Shown here one piece after another: positions 11,914 to 23,123 of a stretch of 64,000 nucleotides of DNA. The notes below the pieces were generated by a model, which worked only from the letters and a program-made list of their open reading frames with translations, searched no databases and had not been told where the DNA came from. This DNA comes from Helianthus annuus (Eukaryota; Streptophyta; Magnoliopsida; Asterales; Asteraceae), in NCBI RefSeq assembly GCF_002127325.2, contig NC_035436.2:24021112-24085111 (forward strand). Direction: 5' to 3'. Made by a program: the position numbers and the translations under genes. Each line of letters begins with the position of its first letter. Position 1 is the stretch's first letter.

Positions 11914-13871
11914 TGTAACCCCCGTTAAAATCGACCCGTTTCAAAATCCGACCCGTTTTAAAATACGGATCCTAGATTTGAACCTCAGAAATTCTTGCGA
12001 ATTAAAATCACCGTTGAAAGATTTTTTTTTAGTGATTTAATTATCAATACATGTTATTTATTGGTTATTTAATTAATTAATATTACAAACCAATTCACGT
12101 TATTTGTTAACTGCCATATTATTATTAAAATTAATTCAAACACCACCACCTTTTATACATATAAAAGACTACAATTTATAACCTCCTGTGATGTTTAAAT
12201 TTTTTTTTTTTTACAACTTTGCCGCCATACGAAATAGCAACCTTACAGTTAGGTTTCCACCTTTTGGTAATTGATACTAATTAGCCATGATTTTTCAATT
12301 AGTTGGTCGTAATTGAAGTTTCCTTTTAATCCCAATCACAAACCAAAACCCATTCATTTTTCTTGTTTCGGAAACTTTGAAATACCAAAAACTCATGTTC
12401 CGCAAACGTGTATAAAAACCCAGACCATGATATTATTTCGACACACACAACCATTCGCATACCTTCCTCTCTCTCATCTCTCTGATCAATAACAACTCGC
12501 CGGAGAAAGCTAGTCGTTGTCGAAGCACCCGGAGTATCGCCGGAGTTCCTCAACATCACCGGAGTTCACGGTTCGCATCGGAGTTTCGTGGACGTCGCGG
12601 GAATATTCTCTTCACGTCGAACTCTCAGAAGCAACGGAAGGGACCAGTCGCAACACACCCGCACCTTGTCGGAGTCACCGGAGACGTCCGAAGTTCGCCA
12701 GCGGGGTTCCCTCCATTTCGTTCGGTATACTTTTTCGCTATCCTTTTGTTTATCATTAAACCCCTGTTGAACCTTATATATATATTTTTATTGTTCCTTA
12801 AACGATAATAATCGAGCAAACAAGTGTAATATATATGATAGATACATAACAGTTCCTTACACTAATATGTTCTTTTTCTTAATCATTCATAATACTTTTT
12901 AGAAATATACACAAATGATTTCGTAATTTTGTTCTTAACTATGTATTTAAAGAAAATGCTCTAAATTCAAATATTTATTAATAGGCTTAGTTTATAAATT
13001 GTAAATAAGTAATGACTTAAGGGTTATTAACTTACATATAATAATTGGATCATTCACTTATGGCATTCTAAATATCTAGGTTAATCCCTTTTGATCATCC
13101 TCTTGGTTTCTCAATCTTTACTCGTGCGTTATTACAAGAAATACGCAACGCAATCTAAGGTGAGTATACTCGATCCCATTTTCGTTTTAAATACATTTGG
13201 GTGCAACATGTATTACATATTCAAATTACACTACACTTGAGTCTTGTTTTCGTCACACTCTATCCACATTTAAACATGAAACGATTTGATGCTTGTAACC
13301 CAACTTCATTATATGCAACTTTATTTGAATGCAACTTCAACACTCTTTGAGTGCAACTTCATTATATGCAACTTTATTTGAATGCAACTTCAACACTCTT
13401 TGAGTGCAACTTCATTATATGCAACTTTATTTGAATGCAACTTCAACACTCTTTGAGTGCAACTTCATTACATGCAACTTGAACGATATTTGAAAGCAAC
13501 TTGAACAATGTTGAACAGTGGTAGCTAGTGTCATCGTCTTCATGTTGGATATTGAGCAGATTCAAAACTTGTTTTATTCTACTATGCTATGTATCAAACT
13601 TGTATACTCGCCAACATTTTTTTTGTTGATGTTATTTTAATACATGTTGCAGGTTGCTAGTCAAGATGATCAAGAAACAAGCTAGGATGGCTTTAGATAC
13701 CCATTTTAGCAATTAAACAATATTTGAATATATGTTTACTATTTGAAACAATGTATTATTCTTTAGTTTTAATAAAATGATTTAATTTATATTGTCACAT
13801 TTAGTGTTATGTTGTTTTGAGCAATTTGTTCGTCTCATCCCGATGTTTCCGCCATCGGTTGGGGTGTGACA
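11914..13871 (+). mobile_element. Solo LTR (Tekay/Del-like) with 5-bp TSD
   Basis: Starts TGTAACCCCC and ends with the same last 30-odd bases as the 729-9690 LTRs (CCGATGTTTCCGCC...GGGGTGTGACA). It is flanked by CTTAT at 11909-11913 and 13872-13876. It also shares AAGGTGAGTATACTCG and TTTTAATACATGTTGCAGG with those LTRs but is otherwise diverged. No internal region or second LTR is present, which is the product expected from LTR-LTR recombination. It contains a 53-bp tandem repeat. Confidence 0.9.
13301..13459 (+). repeat. 53-bp tandem repeat, three perfect copies plus a partial
   Basis: Units start at 13301, 13354 and 13407 (CAACTTCATTATATGCAACT...). A degenerate partial copy follows to about 13500. 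It is internal to the solo LTR and absent from the related LTRs at 729 and 6924. Confidence 0.92.
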
Positions 13872-14206
13872 CTTATAATTATAATTTTTACATAAAACAT
13901 AATAGATATTATTTAGTTATATTTATTATGATTTTAAATATTAAATTTTTTATATAAATATATATACATATAGTATAATGAATAAAATTATATAAATAAT
14001 ACACGTTCAAACTCGCGAGCCAGCTCGAGCCGATAAGTAAAGCTCGGGCTCAGATTTGAGCTCGTTTAAGTTCAATTTGATTCGAGCTTTAAGCGAGCCA
14101 ACCTTGTGTAACTCAGAAGCTCGCGGGTTAGCTCATTTACACCCATAGTTTTAACATCACTTTATCAAAAGAAAATTTGAATACCAATCCAAATATTTGC
14201 ATGTAG

Positions 14207-14989
14207 GATGTGTTCACGGGTGGGACTGATTCAACCAGTGGCGGAGCTACCTTATGCCGGGGGGCAACGCCCGCTACGGCTTGGCGCGGAAAAATTTGGA
14301 AAAATTAGTGTAAATTTTGGAAAAATTTGAGGTTTTTTCGATTTCGTTACGGCTTATTTATAAAACGTTACGGCTTGGCGGATTTTCTAGATCCGCCGTT
14401 GGATTCAACCTACGCAACTCTTGAATGGGAACTCAGTGAGTTGATAAGAAACCCACATGCAATGAAAAAACTACAAGAAGAGGTACGCCAAGTAGCCAAA
14501 GGCAAACCCAAGATCACCGAAAACGACTTGGATCAAATGTGGTATCTAAAGGCCGTCGTCAAGGAAACATTCCGAATGCACATGCCACTCCCACTTCTCG
14601 TTCCTCGCGAATCCACACAAGATGTTGAACTAATGGGCTACAATATTGCAGCCGGGACACAAGTTCTAATCAACGCGTGGGCCGTTGGTAGAGACCCCGC
14701 TTTATGGGACAACCCTGATGAGTTTCGACCCGAAAGGTTCTTGGATAGTCCGGTTGATTATAGAGGGCTTCATTTTGAGTTGACACCGTTTGGTGCGGGT
14801 CGAAGAAAATGCCCTGGAATCCAGTTTGCAATGAGTGTTAATGAGCTTGTGTTAGCTAGTTTGGTGCATAAGTTTGATTTTGTGTTGCCTGATGCCCAAA
14901 AAGGGGAGGATTTAGACATGAGTGAGACTATTGGGATCACAATTCATAAGAAGTTGCCTTTGCTAGTGGTAGCAACTCCACATGTTTGA
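14207..14989 (+). pseudogene. Cytochrome P450 (CYP71-clan), last exon only, disrupted
   Basis: The exon opens at an intron acceptor (GCATGTAG|GATGTG) with the I-helix oxygen-binding segment DVFTGGTDST, then a 165-bp insertion, then YATLEWEL. The rest is a good P450 C-terminal half: the K-helix ExxR (KETFRMH), the PERF region (EFRPERF) and the heme loop [10 protein letters not shown] with its cysteine ligand, ending ...LLVVATPHV and TGA at 14987-14989. Such proteins are ER-anchored monooxygenases of specialised metabolism. The insertion adds an in-frame TAG at 14306-14308. No first exon (membrane anchor, proline hinge, C-helix) is visible upstream, where only repeats lie. I therefore call a pseudogene; the P450 identity is certain, the subfamily is not. 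Confidence 0.9.
14237..14401. mobile_element. 165-bp MITE-like insertion in the P450 exon, 9-bp TSD
   Basis: The host sequence GATTCAACC is duplicated at 14228-14236 and 14402-14410. The insert begins AGTGGCGGAGCTA and ends TAGATCCGCCGTTG, so its ends are imperfect inverted repeats (GGCGGAKCTA). A 9-bp target duplication fits Mutator-like elements. Insert plus duplication equals 174 bp (58 codons), so the downstream frame is kept but a stop lies inside. Confidence 0.85.
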
Positions 14990-15643
14990 ATACTTTGTGG
15001 TTAATTAACACCACCAAAACTATGTTTTAATGTATATTAATTTCCCTCTTTACTTGCGTTACTAGTATATCGGATTTGTCGATAATCCTGTAAGTCATTA
15101 CCCAAGAATTATTGTTAGACCTTTACCATAAGATTTGGGTGTGAAAAAGTCTCCATGCCGGGCAAACCACCTCGGACATGGCGTGGAGGGCGGTGTGGTG
15201 GTGAGGGCGGGGGATTCTACACCGGTGTGGGGCGCTTAGGTTTGGTGATGTAGAGACTTTTATTTGATTGGCGGATTTTGGTTGGTTTTGATAAGTTGGT
15301 GTTTATTTTTCTATTTTTAACTTTTTTATAAAAATGCCACTAACCACGCCGCTTCCACTCCTCCTTTTTTACACCACGCCACTTTTCTGACATGTGCTAA
15401 CGTGCCAGCCACATGTCAAATAACACCACTCACTCCTTATAGTCTAAGCTAGAAGCTAGTTATGTTAAACTAGTAGTCGATAACTAGTTAAACTTGTACA
15501 AATAATATTTGCTCTAGACAAAATTTTAGAGTCACTATAAGCAATAATTAAAAACTATAAAAGTTGAAAAATGAAATCACCTCTAAACGCCCTACTGATA
15601 AAACCAAATCGTAAACCATATTTTTAGTCTAAACCCAAAAGAA
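14990..15643. other. Spacer between P450 remnant and Helitron end
   Basis: P450 3' flank, then a GC-rich patch (15146-15260) bracketed by AAAAGTCTC and GAGACTTTT, and a downstream ACCACGCCACTTTTCTGACATG stretch. Both look like small MITE remains. No ORF of note. Confidence 0.5.
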
Positions 15644-15675
15644 CTAGTTGAGAGCCCGTCCGTAGGCCGGGCACC
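15644..15675 (-). mobile_element. Helitron 3' terminus (hairpin + CTAG)
   Basis: On the minus strand the sequence reads GCCCGGCCTACGGACGGGC, then TCTCAA, then CTAG, followed by T. This is the canonical end: a GC hairpin (5-bp GCCCG/CGGGC stem, one mismatch, then two more pairs), a short spacer, the CTRR terminus, and insertion before T. It lies 150 bp downstream of F-box copy A and on the same strand as the RepHel gene at 39-44 kb. No second end of this type was seen. Confidence 0.85.
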
Positions 15676-15793
15676 CCTAAAGGCATAATAACATAAATAC
15701 TTATAGAACATAATAAACAAAACGATAAAACATATTTATAATGTCACTAAACAAACAACGAAACATTAAAACGAACAAAACAAAAAAGCATAC

Positions 15794-16787
15794 TTAATGG
15801 AAATAAAAATCTGGTGAAGAAAGAGTCTCGGTATATATTGCTCCTTGTAACCCGTGAAACCAAACTACAGGTAAGAAACAATCATCCCCTTTCTTTGTCG
15901 TGTCAATTTCATTAGCAACTCCATCATTCGATACGACAAGAAACCTGCCAGTACTTGTAATATGTGTAATAGAGCATGATAAACAATAGGAGGCTGTATG
16001 CGAGGAAAAACCCATAATTTCACCCAACTTTCACCTTCCATCCTCCACAAATCAACCGTCCAATTAGGAAGCCCATGAGTAACAAACATATGAAGCTCTT
16101 TATGAACAACAACTAAATTTCCATCATAGTAAGCATGTGGAAATCTTGGAAAGGTTTTCAACCTAAATCTCTCTGATTCCACATCAAAGCCAAACAACAT
16201 AACACCCTTATTCTCAATAAAACAGTTAACCAGAAAATATAAAACACCTTTGCAAAAAGTTCCATTAGACCAAATAGGCTTTCCACGCCAGCAACGAAGT
16301 TTATTTGCAAAAGTGATTTTGTGCCACGAGTCAAACATACTTGAATATACATGAACCCACATTCTACCACGCCTACGCTTTATGTGTAAAAGCTTGTAGT
16401 CATCCGTCTTATCCACATACAACCCAATTGCATCTGACTTAGGTTTATATAAACCACGACTATTTGAGCTGGACACCTCTTTAAATGCACGAGTTAATGG
16501 ATTCCAAATAACCAATTTGCCAGTATTACGAAAACAAACACATAACAATCCTTCAAAACTTGTTAGAATATTTACTTTATTCCAAGGCGCTTCAAATGGA
16601 AGTAAGATTCTGGAGTTTAATAATGGACCTGAATCTTCACACGAAAGGGGGAATACAGAACATAAGCGCGAACCAATTGCTATAAATTTCTGGTTATAGG
16701 ATGTAGATATGTGACGACAATGCATCATAGCAAAATGACGTGTCGATAGAAGAGATAACCATTCCTTGCATACACACTTTGACCGAC
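15794..16787 (-). pseudogene. F-box/FBA protein gene, copy A, 3' part
   Basis: Encodes the end of the F-box (GRSKCVCKEW) and the whole F-box-associated region: LLCVCF, VIWNPLTRAFKEV, LLHIKRRRG, the WSNGTFC motif and ELHMFVTHG. Such proteins are substrate receptors of SCF ubiquitin ligases: the F-box binds SKP1 and the FBA domain binds the target. The N-terminus lies at 26503-26600, beyond a 9.7-kb retrotransposon inserted right after the F-box codons ...KGV. A second lesion is a one-base frame slip near 15970-15990: before it the frame reads FPRIQPPIVY, and after it homology continues in another frame (CSITHITSTGRFLVV...AIYTETLSSPDF). The nearest relatives are copies B and C in this window. 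Confidence 0.88.
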
Positions 16788-16792
16788 CCACA

Positions 16793-19700
16793 TGTCACAC
16801 CCCGACCACGTAGAACATACAAAACGTGGCGGAAACGTCGGGGAGTGTTGTAACAGAATCATTGTTTCATAACACATGGAAATTTAAATATTGTTTCATT
16901 GATTAAATGAACTCGTTGTTCTATTACAATCACATAAGTACAACTATGATCTTCCAAGTTTTAAAGTTGCTAAGGCACGAGTCCATCCTAAATGTAGCAT
17001 GTATCAACAATCATCTCAAGACAGCACCTGAAACATGTGTAAAAATAGGTACGTCAGCATAAAAATGCCTGTGAGATACATAGGTTTTGTGAAAACGGAG
17101 TTCATGACTTATGTTTGAGAAAATGTTTAGTCATGAACTTTGTAAATTTGCTTTGTCTTGTAAATCATTTGAAAAACGATAGGATCAGATGATATGTATA
17201 AATAAGAGAATAATGTATGGTTAACTGAATAACCATGTAAAATGAGTTTGTATAAGTTAAGTTGTTTGAAAAACAATGTTTTAATAAAACGTTTATGGTA
17301 TATATAAAATATACCTTGGTTTTAAGAAAGTTGAATAAGTAATATATTAAAATATATTTCAGTTCCAATATTGTTAACCCAAGTGTACTAAATAACGCCA
17401 CGGTATGTAATGCAATGAGAACACTTATATATAAGAAGTACCAGCGGCGTATCTACCATGTTTTCATCACATTACACTCATTCCGTTATCTAAACACTAA
17501 CCAAAACTAAATCGTTTGATAGATAGTATATTAAATATACTTTAGTTGTTCAAAATAATAGTTTTCAGTAGTATATTACAAGTATGCCTTGGATTTATAA
17601 ATAACACATTAAACCATGTTTTTGGTTTTGTAACTAACATATCAGTATATGCTTTGGATGTGATAAATAACATATTAAACTATGTTTTTGTTATGTAAGT
17701 AACATATCACAATATGCTTTGGATGATTACAAAATATATGTTGGTTCTTGTACAACACCACACATGAGAGTATATCAAACTATACTTTTTGGGAGTATAT
17801 CAAAATATACTTTAAAGGTGCGATTTAAGAATTCATTCAGACCTGGTGCATCAAACTACACCTTTGAGACTATAAGGATACCACAAAGGAAATCCCTATT
17901 TGGATGGAGAAACAAATTGGTTTCAGACATTCCATGACAACAGGAATGGGGTGTCTAGTCCTATAGCGCTATATCATACTACCAATCGGTCTGGTGAACA
18001 AAATAAGTACTATTCCAACAATTACTTTTGTAATTTTTGAGAAATCAGTGTTTAAACCATAGATAGTCATTTAGTTTGTCAAAAGATAAATACTATCATG
18101 TATAATCAATTATACTTTGAAATCATGAAAATAACAGATAGGTACACATGCTTCACCCCAAAACAGTTTGGAAAACAGTAAAAGAGGGGTTCAATGTACT
18201 CACCTGAGATTGCTTTGGAGTTCTTGTATAATAACCAGATAATGCTAAAGATCACGGGATATCAAACGGCACCTAATAGGTAGCTATGTTAATATACCGG
18301 ACCAAATCGGAAGGATCGGATAGTACGCGGGTTCGTAAACCAAACGAGTATGGCGACTCGTGTAATATGGTTTAACAAAGCCTACATACTAAAATGAAAC
18401 TTAACCTAAGTGCTTACGGTCCATCACGACCCGTTTAGGTAGCTTATGCTACCCTAACGCGTCGTTCGCGTAGAACGCGTTCGGAACGCCTAACATTGCG
18501 ACCACACGGTATAACCTCGGAAGGTTATAGCTATGGTCACCAAATGTGTTTGGTCGGGTCCTAATGACCGACCAAATGGGTCGGGTTCGAAAGTATAAGC
18601 GATGGTTTAAATCGCTTACCTTACGACCCTATATAAGAACTAAACTAAAAGTGACGAGCTAAGCATGTTAGAACATGCTTAACTAAGTTTAGAAACAGGT
18701 TTGGCATCAAAACAAACGGCTTTGATGCCCACGAGTAGTTTGGTTACAAAATACGCAAGAATGCGCATTTTGGCCGAAACTACGACTCGTCACTGAGCCT
18801 AGATAACGTGGTAATCAGTAGGTATGGTCACTATGGACCATAACCATCGTGATCACGCTCACGTTATGAAGTTCCATGAACTTCGCATCGACCATAAGCT
18901 GGTCAATGCAGAAAGTCAACAAAACGTTGACTTTCGGACTCGAAAAGCGAATAAAAGAGCGAAAGAAGACTTACGGAGGGTCCCCGAGTGCTAATCAAGA
19001 CCAAATAGCTCAGGTATGAAACAATGGTTTCAACTTAGAGCTCTAAGATCTGATTTTGTGAATTTTACACTAAAGGGGGGGGGTATTTATAGGAAAAGTG
19101 GAACCGTTAGGATCGTTTTATCGAATATCGTGCCTTAATCTCGTGCGTACATGTGTCCAAGTGGATAAGTTCAGTGAACTTGACCCTTGGCTCTTTGTTG
19201 GGTGAAAAGGCATCGCCCCTTGATCGAACGAAAGGCCAGATTCTGCATTAAATGCAAAATCTTCTGTCAGACATGTTCACGCGGCCCGCCTAAGCATTTG
19301 GCAAATCCTTACGCGCCCCGCCTAAGGTTCCCAGACCAGAATTTTCAATTCTGGTCCCTGCACTTCAGAAACACGTATTTTGGCCCATTTTTGGCACGTT
19401 TAAGCCCCGTTAACCTCATTTCAAGGCTCTAAGATGAAGTTAAAGTGTAGGGGACTTGAAATATGCTCAAAAATATTCCGGATGTCGGTTCGTTTGGCCG
19501 TACGATCGCGATGTTCGCTTAATTACGACGGAATGCGCATAAGCGTGAAAGATGATCCAAATGACGCGACGAATGGATTTTTCTCATGCCAAACACTAAG
19601 GCATAATATTAGGATGCTTACATAAATTTTTGGATGTCCGGATGTATTCAGAACGTAAGTTATGCGCGAAAGTGCAAACTTATGCACTTTTTGACACTTT

Positions 19701-20166
19701 TAGCCCCTGAATGATCCAAAAGTTTATTTTAGCATACCAAACCCCTCAAAGCCTATTTCTAAGCTATGTAAAGGATATTTATGGTATGTTTAACTTATGG
19801 ACATGTTCCGGAATGTTCGTTACAGTTCAAATTGGCATACTTTTACAGTTTGTCAAGTTTAGTCCCTGTAAGCGAATTAACTTGTTTTTGCCATACCAAA
19901 GCCTTCAAAACTTATTTCTAAGTTATGTAAAGGTTATTTAAGGTATGTTAAGTGTATGATGGTCTCCCGGAGTATTTGTCGCATTAAACTGAGTACGTTT
20001 ATGCACCAGTTTGCGTATAATTACCCATAAAGCGTTGTAGAGTATGAAATTGAACAAGAATTGATATGTGCAAAGCATACACATATTTATACAAATCCCA
20101 AGTATGAAATATAATATTTCCTTGGTTTGGCATTTGTTTGATGGTTGAAGTGACACAGGTGTCACA
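16793..20166 (-). repeat. 3' LTR of the TR-GAG element
   Basis: On the plus strand it starts TGTCACACCCCGACC and ends GACACAGGTGTCACA. It has the same length as 23124-26497, and every segment I compared is identical, including the internal G8 run (19075-19082 and its counterpart). That implies very recent insertion or gene conversion. Short frames within it repeat in both LTRs and have no domain. Confidence 0.93.
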
Positions 20167-20183
20167 GTCTCCCCTACTTTAGG
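20167..20183 (-). other. Polypurine tract of the TR-GAG element
   Basis: The complement reads CCTAAAGTAGGGGAGAC directly before the 3' LTR. It is preceded by AAATTTCGGGACGAAATTT, the same arrangement as in the 729-9690 element. Confidence 0.85.
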
Positions 20184-21372
20184 AAATTTCGTCCCGAAAT
20201 TTAATTCTAGAGGAAACTCGTGAGGACAGCTGTGAAGGTTTCGCCTTATAATAGATCCATTGAACCCTTAGGTAAAACCCTGGGCCATGTTAGGATTCTT
20301 AGCGAATTTGTTAACCCTCAGAGTGAATTCCTTGAAATAGTAAAACATGAAATTTTGAACTACTGATTGACGAACGTTTCTTATGAAGGCTTATCATAGG
20401 AAAACTTGGTGTGTGAATGAGATCAAATTGGGGGAGTGTGAATGAGATCAAATTCTTGTCACTAGGTCTTAACACATGATGAAACTTCCTGTGGTTCCTG
20501 TGCACTGAATTCCATAATTATGTAGGCCTCCATAATTACGTAATTCCTTGCACAGTCCGCACAGTCCATTTCATAATCCGTAGGAAAATTACTTGAATAA
20601 ATATGAAGCGATTTGACTAGACCACCAAAGGATCCTTTTAATTCGATCAACGAACGATCTTTTTAACTAGATCAACACATGATCTTCTTAACTAGACCGT
20701 CGTACGATCTCTTTAAATAGACCGCTTAAGGGATCATTTTTATATCATCACATGATATTTCTAATCAGATTTTCAAAATCAATATGTTTAAGCAGACCTT
20801 TCAAGAGGTCCAATTATAGAATAATACTTTATAACCCGAGGGACTTAACTACACTGTTGAAATCCATTAAGGGTTTAAGATAGTATCTTTGGATATCCCA
20901 TTATGAATCTCTCGTATGAAGATATGAAAGATTCTATGAGGATTTGGATGGATCACATACAACCACAAAACATGTAAGAAAATACATAAGCACAAATTTA
21001 GTTAACTTGATTCTTTATTTTGTTATCCTTAGGTATGGATATTAAGGCACACTAGGAATCCAACCTATGGATTTCATTTGGCACTTTAACAATTTATGAA
21101 GATCTATCTATAAAGATAGAGGGATTCTCAATAAGTGTTTGACTTTGTTTCTTAAAAGAAACGAGAGTTTAAGGTTCTTGGGGAGATCACAAGTGATCAT
21201 AATATGACAGAACCATACGAGTAGTTTGTTTTTGGGTTGACATCATAAAGTTGCATCAAGCATTCACACAAACGCATAAATTTTGCATAAATAAAAACAA
21301 CAAATCTTTATTTATGTAGCAACGGATTTGTCTTGAAGTGTCAAAAGATAGCAACTAAGGAAATACAAAACA
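20184..21372 (-). other. Non-coding internal segment between gag and PPT
   Basis: About 1.2 kb where pol would lie in an autonomous element. It has no long frame. Degenerate short repeats occur (ACGATCTTTTTAACTAGATC, GATCTTCTTAACTAGACCG, 20648-20730). No RT or integrase motif was seen. Confidence 0.75.
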
Positions 21373-22518
21373 CTAATTGTTCACTGCTGCCTCATTGTTC
21401 ATGTTTGCCTCATTGATGTTGAACACTCGTCCACGCGCTGGAGGTATGTTAACAAGCCTTGGGCAATTGTTTCTGTAGTGGGTAAGGTCACCACAGTTAT
21501 AACATGACCTTGGAGGGAACCGTGCTTGAACAGCAGCAGGGTTTGCAGCAGTTTGATTTGCATAACGACAAACATTGATCAAATGTCCCAACCGCCCACA
21601 GTGGGTACATTTGTGACACTGCTCTTGCTCTAGATGATGACGGTTGCATTTGTTGCACAACGGTGCAGTACCAACATAGTTTTGTCTTTTACGAGGTTGT
21701 GTTGGCTGGTTTGGTGCAACTTGTTTGTCTTGAGCAGTTACAGCGTAGCTTTGAGAGGCTTTGCGCTTTTCCTTCTTGGACACCTCAGCACTTTCTTCCT
21801 TTGGTTCCACATGAGCAGTCTTGTCAGATGGTCTTAAGTCGCCCTTCCGAAACAGCTTGCGCTTCCTGATTTGGGATTCAGTCAGAGTGGCAGCCAATTC
21901 AATGGCTTGTCTGACAGTAGTAGGGTTGCTGCCAGTAACGATGTCCTGAACTACGTCAGGAAGCCCATCAATGTATTTCTCAATCGCCTTATCCAGAGGC
22001 GTAACCATAGTAGGGCATAACAAGCTCAATTCCTCATAGCGATCAGTATAGGCTCGATGTTCCCCACTGTCTTGCTTTAAATCATCAAATTCCCTTTCTA
22101 GAGCCCTAAGCTCATGACGAGGACAGAACTCCTTCATCATAAGAGCCCTAAGCTCGGCCCAAGTCTGTGCTAATGCAACCTCTGCACCGCGGTCTCTCAT
22201 AACCCCATTCCACCATGTAAGAGCCCTCTTCTGAAACACACTTGAAGAAAACTCGACCTTGCGATTTTCAGGACACTGAACGTGACGAAAAGTGTTCTCA
22301 ATGCTCTCGAACCATTGAAGAAGACCAGTTGCTCCCTCAGAACCATTGAACTTGAGCGGTTTAGCTGAGTTAAAAATCTTGAAATTGCATGGAGCATTGT
22401 TGTTGTTGATGGCTTGAGTTATTTGAGCATAAAGAATTGGGAAGGCAGCAGCCATTTGTTGCGCGATGATTTCCGCCAGTTCGGCATTCGCCATCTGATT
22501 GTCGCGTCGAGGAGGCAT
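21373..22518 (-). CDS. gag: Retrotransposon Gag with two zinc knuckles
   Basis: Intact frame of 381 codons if translation starts at the ATG giving MPPRRDNQMANAEL. The frame is open 39 codons further upstream, but this start fits Gag N-termini better. It contains a Retrotrans_gag domain (about residues 75-200; WFESIENTF, ALTWWNGVM, FCPRHELRALEREF) and a basic linker. Two CCHC knuckles follow near the C-terminus: CTHCGRLGHLINVC and CYNCGDLTHYRNNC. Gag forms the virus-like particle and packages RNA. No frameshift or fusion to a protease follows, which is why the element is classed as TR-GAG. The absence of stops suggests the gene was functional recently. Confidence 0.94.
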   Translation of the reverse strand: MPPRRDNQMANAELAEIIAQQMAAAFPILYAQITQAINNNNAPCNFKIFNSAKPLKFNGSEGATGLLQWFESIENTFRHVQCPENRKVEFSSSVFQKRALTWWNGVMRDRGAEVALAQTWAELRALMMKEFCPRHELRALEREFDDLKQDSGEHRAYTDRYEELSLLCPTMVTPLDKAIEKYIDGLPDVVQDIVTGSNPTTVRQAIELAATLTESQIRKRKLFRKGDLRPSDKTAHVEPKEESAEVSKKEKRKASQSYAVTAQDKQVAPNQPTQPRKRQNYVGTAPLCNKCNRHHLEQEQCHKCTHCGRLGHLINVCRYANQTAANPAAVQARFPPRSCYNCGDLTHYRNNCPRLVNIPPARGRVFNINEANMNNEAAVNN

Positions 22519-23100
22519 TCTAAAAGAGGAAACATGAGAGGAAACGAGTGAGAGAATTAGACGAAAAGAATGAGATGGAACAAATCTGATGAAAGCAAGG
22601 ATAGTGGCCGTCTGTCTGTTACTACAAAGCAACACACGACCTGGTGATTAATCAAAGCAAATAGGTCAAAAATAATGTATCGCGAAGACATGCTCGCCTA
22701 TAAGTGGACACTCACCCCAAGAGTTCCCAGGTAAGAGTGACTGGTCCGATTATGTGGATTTGTACGAACACTCTAGCCTTAGACAGAAAACTCAGGGTAC
22801 AGGCACCCACCCTTCCAGTTTGCATGTGTTCACAATATTTAGACCAACTTTGACGAGAGTTTTGAAAATTCAAAGGGGTTCAAAACCTTATAACAGAGGG
22901 TTCAAAACCTAGTAATCAATCATCCTAGAACAGATGATTAGTTTTCGAAGCGGTTTTGAAATTTATGTTCTTGTTGCGGTCGTCGCCTAAGGATAGGTGA
23001 CGGTGTTGTTTTATGACTAAACGCAAGTAAACTCGCGTTATGGTCCTGGGAAGTTATAGACTAGGTCAAAGCATTACTAATAACCTAATTCCCTATAACC
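22519..23100 (-). other. Untranslated leader of the TR-GAG element
   Basis: Sequence between PBS and gag with no recognisable gene. The gag frame stays open to 22635 within it. Confidence 0.7.
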
Positions 23101-23117
23101 ATGAGCTCTGATACCAA
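23101..23117 (-). other. Primer-binding site of the TR-GAG element
   Basis: The complement reads TTGGTATCAGAGCTCAT, a few bases from the 5' LTR edge at 23124. It is the same initiator tRNA-Met type as in the 729-9690 element. Confidence 0.88.
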
Positions 23118-23123
23118 CTTTTC

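Larger units (their letters stand above)
11750..14147. mobile_element. Possible MITE relic interrupted by the solo LTR
   Basis: On the right side of the solo LTR, 13990-14147 is rich in GAGCTCG/CTCGAGCC words (CGAGCCAGCTCGAGCC, GCTCGTTTAAGTTC, CTCGCGGGTTAGCTC). This composition is common in short plant DNA transposons. The left side (11780-11880) has related words. Terminal repeats and a flanking duplication could not be aligned cleanly by eye. Confidence 0.35.

Noticed and set aside
17165..20165. Small frames repeated identically at 23496-26496
   Set aside because: They are in the two LTRs of the TR-GAG element, lack domains, and their apparent conservation is due only to LTR identity.
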